A DNA stretch of 64,000 nt from contig JAPPFD010000037.1 in the NCBI GenBank assembly GCA_028823995.1, forward strand, positions 1 to 64,000, read 5' to 3'. The notes under the pieces were generated by a model, which ran no database searches, had not been told where the DNA came from, and saw nothing but the letters and a program-made list of their open reading frames with translations. Below are positions 61,541 through 64,000 of the stretch, piece by piece. Origin of the DNA: a bacterium (GTDB lineage: Bacteria > Actinomycetota > Acidimicrobiia > Spongiisociales > ZC4RG35). The stretch's first letter is position 1. Each line of letters begins with the position of its first letter. The position numbers and the translations under genes are program-made.

Positions 61541-64000
61541 TTAGCTCGTCGCCAGCCGGCGTCGGTGCCATCTCTCCCACAATGCCAGCATGGAAGGCAA
61601 CACCAGTATCGCCGCTACCAGGGAGAGGCCGACCGCGTAGACCGTGACCTGACCCATTTGCTGGAAGGGCGTGAGCCTGGAGGTGATCAGGACCCCGAAC
61701 CCTGCCATAGTGGTGAACGCTGACCCCGCCAACGCCCCGCCCGTGTGGCGAGACGTTGACCGCAGTGCGTCATTGAGGTGCTCGAAGCGCTCCCGGTCCT
61801 CTCCGAATCGTCGGGCGATGTGGATCGTGTAGGGAACCCCTATCCCTATCGAGAGGGCGGACAGGGTGGCGGTCACCGGTCCGATGGGAATGCCGGTGGC
61901 GAACATCAGTCCGTAGGTCCAGAACACCACCAGAGCCACGGGGATCATGGTGATCACCCCGAAGAACGGCCGGCGGTTCTCCACCCAGAAGCTGATCATC
62001 ATCACCAATGTGGCGACCACCAGGGTAAAGAGCAGCGATCTGGTCTGCGAGTCGGCCAACTCCACGATGATCAGATTGGTGATGATCTCGGTGGAAGTGG
62101 CGATCACGCTTATGCCCGCATCGGACAACTCCGCAAAGTTCTCCAAGAGGTCCTCCCGGAGTTGCAGCGCTCCGGTCTCCGCGGCTTGGGTGTTGATCTC
62201 GAACAGCAAGGCGTCGTAGCCGGACTCGCCCCGGTGGAGGACGCCTCCGGCTTGCCTGGGCGCCGAGACCAGCATCTCGTCCCACAGCGCGGTTACGTCG
62301 GTCCCGGGAGGGACCCGCATGTCCATGCCCAGGTTGGCGGCCCGGGCGGCGGACGCGACTGACTCGTTGGGCGGACCCTGGGGACCGCCGTTACTCAGGG
62401 CGTTGAGCACCGCGATCGGAGAGTTGGCCGAGGGCATCTTCCCAAGGGGCGTCTCGAACACCACCACGTTCTCCACCTCCGCCAGTCCCATCCCGGCCGA
62501 GACCAGGGCGTTGTGCACCTCCGGGGAGGAGAGGTCTTCACCCTCGATCAGGACCTGGGTCGACTCGCCCAGGCCTCCCCCGAATTCCTCCTGGAGGATT
62601 TCCAGCGCACGGACGCCGGGGGCGTCGCTGGGCAGGAAGTCGGTGAATGAGAACCTCACCTCCAACTGGCTCAAGCCCCACATCCCCATTCCTCCCAGGA
62701 ACAAGGCCACCAGCACCACCAGGACCGGGACCTTCTCGGCCAACACCGAGGTGCCGGCTATCAGGCGGGGTAGCAGGCGGTCCGAGGAAGCCTTCATGCC
62801 CGCCACCGGCATGGAACTCCGGGCTTCGATTTGGCGGTCCACCTTCCTGGCCAGGATCAGCACCCGCAGGAGCCCCCAGGAAAACCTCCCTCCACTTTCG
62901 GTTCTCCGATCCATGAGCGTCCGGGCTGCGGGGAAGAAGGTCAAAGTCAGGATGAAGGAGACCGCTATTCCGATCGCCGCCAGCACTCCGAAGTCGGCCA
63001 ATGCCGGCACCGGGCTAAGGACGTTGGTGAGGAAGCCTATGGCGGTGGTCAGGGTGGCCAGCGCCAGGGCAACTCCGACGGTGCCGATGGCGGTCCGGAT
63101 CGCGCCGTCCACGCCCTGACCCCGGCCCACCTCCTCGCGATAGCGGGAGGTGATGTGGATTCCGTAGTCCACGCCCAGCCCGATCAGGAGGATGGGAATG
63201 ATCTGGGTGATGTTGTTGAAGGAGGCGATCAGTCCGACCCTTTCCAGCAGCACGCCGATGCCCTGCATGAACGTGATGGCGGCGGAGATGGTGAAGAGGG
63301 TCAGAAGGGTGTCGGCCAGGGTCCGGCGACCCGATTGGACCAGGGCGCCCCTCCCGGCCGGCTTGAGCCAGTACACGAAGCAGAGAATGACCAGAATGAT
63401 CAGCGCGGCCATCCCGAACAGCCGTCCGATCTCGCTTCCAGCGTCTCCGGAGTCCTCGAAGAGCAGGTTGAAGCTGAAGGGAATGACTTCCAACCCATCG
63501 GGGGTGGGTATGGCGCGCAACGCTCTCGCCACCTCCGAGTCGTTGTCTATGGCTTCATCGAGGTCCTCTTCCTCTACCCCAACCGGCACTTTCGTGAACA
63601 CCAGGACCAAGCCTGCCTCGGCGGTGGCCGACGACGGGTCGCTGTTCTGGCTGATCAGCGACGCCAACCGCGGGTTCGCCTCCGACCCCGCCATTGCCGC
63701 CAGATAAAGGTCCTTCACGTCCTGGTCGCTGGCTACCGAGGCGTCCGTCCTGGCGGCCATGGCTATCGCCGGGTCGAGGTAGCTGAACCAGGCGCCCCTT
63801 CCCGGCGCGAAGGAGAGGTTGTCGGAGAGAGCCTCGCTTCCCAGGACGGAGTTGATCTCGCTCACCACCTCGAAGGCTTCCTTGGTAAAGACATCACCGC
63901 CTTCTCTTCTGACTATCACCTGGAGGACGCTTTCCTGGGTTTCGTCATCACTGAACAAGTCGCTGATCCGGTCGGAAGCCAGCAACTCCGGGTTGTCCGG
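61541..64000 (-). CDS. MMPL/RND family transporter (5' partial)
   Basis: The frame is open to the window edge, so the start lies beyond 64000; 819 residues are visible. Two sets of membrane segments, each with the SSD/MMPL pattern, flank two large exported domains. First set: LIGLGVDYGIHITSRYREEVGRG (conserved Asp-Tyr) ; second: LSALSIGIGVPYTIHIARRFGEDRE, in which the Asp is replaced by Pro. RND exporters of this type move lipids or hopanoids; a hopanoid role is conceivable given the hpn genes 20 kb away, but not adjacent. Confidence 0.85.
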   Translation of the reverse strand, partial: PDNPELLASDRISDLFSDDETQESVLQVIVRREGGDVFTKEAFEVVSEINSVLGSEALSDNLSFAPGRGAWFSYLDPAIAMAARTDASVASDQDVKDLYLAAMAGSEANPRLASLISQNSDPSSATAEAGLVLVFTKVPVGVEEEDLDEAIDNDSEVARALRAIPTPDGLEVIPFSFNLLFEDSGDAGSEIGRLFGMAALIILVILCFVYWLKPAGRGALVQSGRRTLADTLLTLFTISAAITFMQGIGVLLERVGLIASFNNITQIIPILLIGLGVDYGIHITSRYREEVGRGQGVDGAIRTAIGTVGVALALATLTTAIGFLTNVLSPVPALADFGVLAAIGIAVSFILTLTFFPAARTLMDRRTESGGRFSWGLLRVLILARKVDRQIEARSSMPVAGMKASSDRLLPRLIAGTSVLAEKVPVLVVLVALFLGGMGMWGLSQLEVRFSFTDFLPSDAPGVRALEILQEEFGGGLGESTQVLIEGEDLSSPEVHNALVSAGMGLAEVENVVVFETPLGKMPSANSPIAVLNALSNGGPQGPPNESVASAARAANLGMDMRVPPGTDVTALWDEMLVSAPRQAGGVLHRGESGYDALLFEINTQAAETGALQLREDLLENFAELSDAGISVIATSTEIITNLIIVELADSQTRSLLFTLVVATLVMMISFWVENRRPFFGVITMIPVALVVFWTYGLMFATGIPIGPVTATLSALSIGIGVPYTIHIARRFGEDRERFEHLNDALRSTSRHTGGALAGSAFTTMAGFGVLITSRLTPFQQMGQVTVYAVGLSLVAAILVLPSMLALWERWHRRRLATS

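Overview
The window is a gene-dense, GC-rich stretch of bacterial chromosome that most resembles an uncultured actinomycete (Actinomycetota, possibly Acidimicrobiia-like; the class is an inference). Pointers to this group are a GuaB3-type protein next to guaA, split cofG and cofH for the F420 chromophore, a mec-cysO-cysM cysteine cluster as in mycobacteria, a Rv2018/Rv2019-like VapBC45 pair, a 370-residue transaldolase, many GTG and TTG starts, and a block from trmD to ispG in near-actinobacterial order. I see no phage, insertion sequence, CRISPR array, rRNA or tRNA. No stretch longer than about 300 bases lacks a gene.

Layout. 1-3.6 kb: end of a peptidoglycan-binding protein, transketolase, a membrane protein and a ribbon-helix-helix/PIN toxin-antitoxin pair. 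3.6-11.8 kb: wecB, a GNAT acetyltransferase, a CoA-type NUDIX hydrolase, cimA behind an apparent isoleucine attenuator, trpS, a VapBC45-like pair and a DUF3179 lipoprotein. 12-26 kb: guaB3-guaA-pcrA, a lipoprotein made of five tandem 113-residue units, transaldolase, a free-standing B12-binding mutase subunit, sucC-sucD, and an RCK/USP-like protein with a CPA2-type antiporter. 26-31 kb: an oxidative or catabolic cluster (FAD monooxygenase, PPOX protein, ThDP enzyme, cupin) facing a family III CoA-transferase. 31-38 kb: purH-folD, then an E1-like/rhodanese protein with mec, cysO and cysM, ended by a terminator, and chrA. 38-42 kb: hpnC-hpnD-hpnE-prenyl synthase, every junction overlapping by 4 nt. 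42-55.6 kb: trmD-rplS-lepB-yraN-ech-comM-dprA-xerC-rpsB-tsf-pyrH-frr-cdsA-rseP-ispG. 55.6-64 kb: SDR, cofG, cofH with a large unexplained N-terminal region, a PPOX protein, an 8-oxoguanine deaminase-like enzyme and the start-truncated part of an MMPL exporter.

How the parts work together. The cysteine cluster holds every step of carrier-protein cysteine synthesis: activation and sulfuration of the CysO tail, transfer by CysM, release by Mec. The hpn operon should turn farnesyl diphosphate into squalene. cofG and cofH make FO for F420, and F420- or flavin-type PPOX proteins lie at two places. Transketolase and transaldolase give the non-oxidative pentose phosphate pathway, and guaB3/guaA, purH and folD serve purine and one-carbon metabolism.

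The observations I find most worth following are the cimA leader (a near-consensus promoter whose predicted start falls on the ATG of a 13-residue peptide with three consecutive Ile codons, then an 11-bp terminator just before cimA), the about 260-residue N-terminal region of CofH, the swapped domain order of the E1/rhodanese protein, and a structured gap upstream of the repeat lipoprotein.
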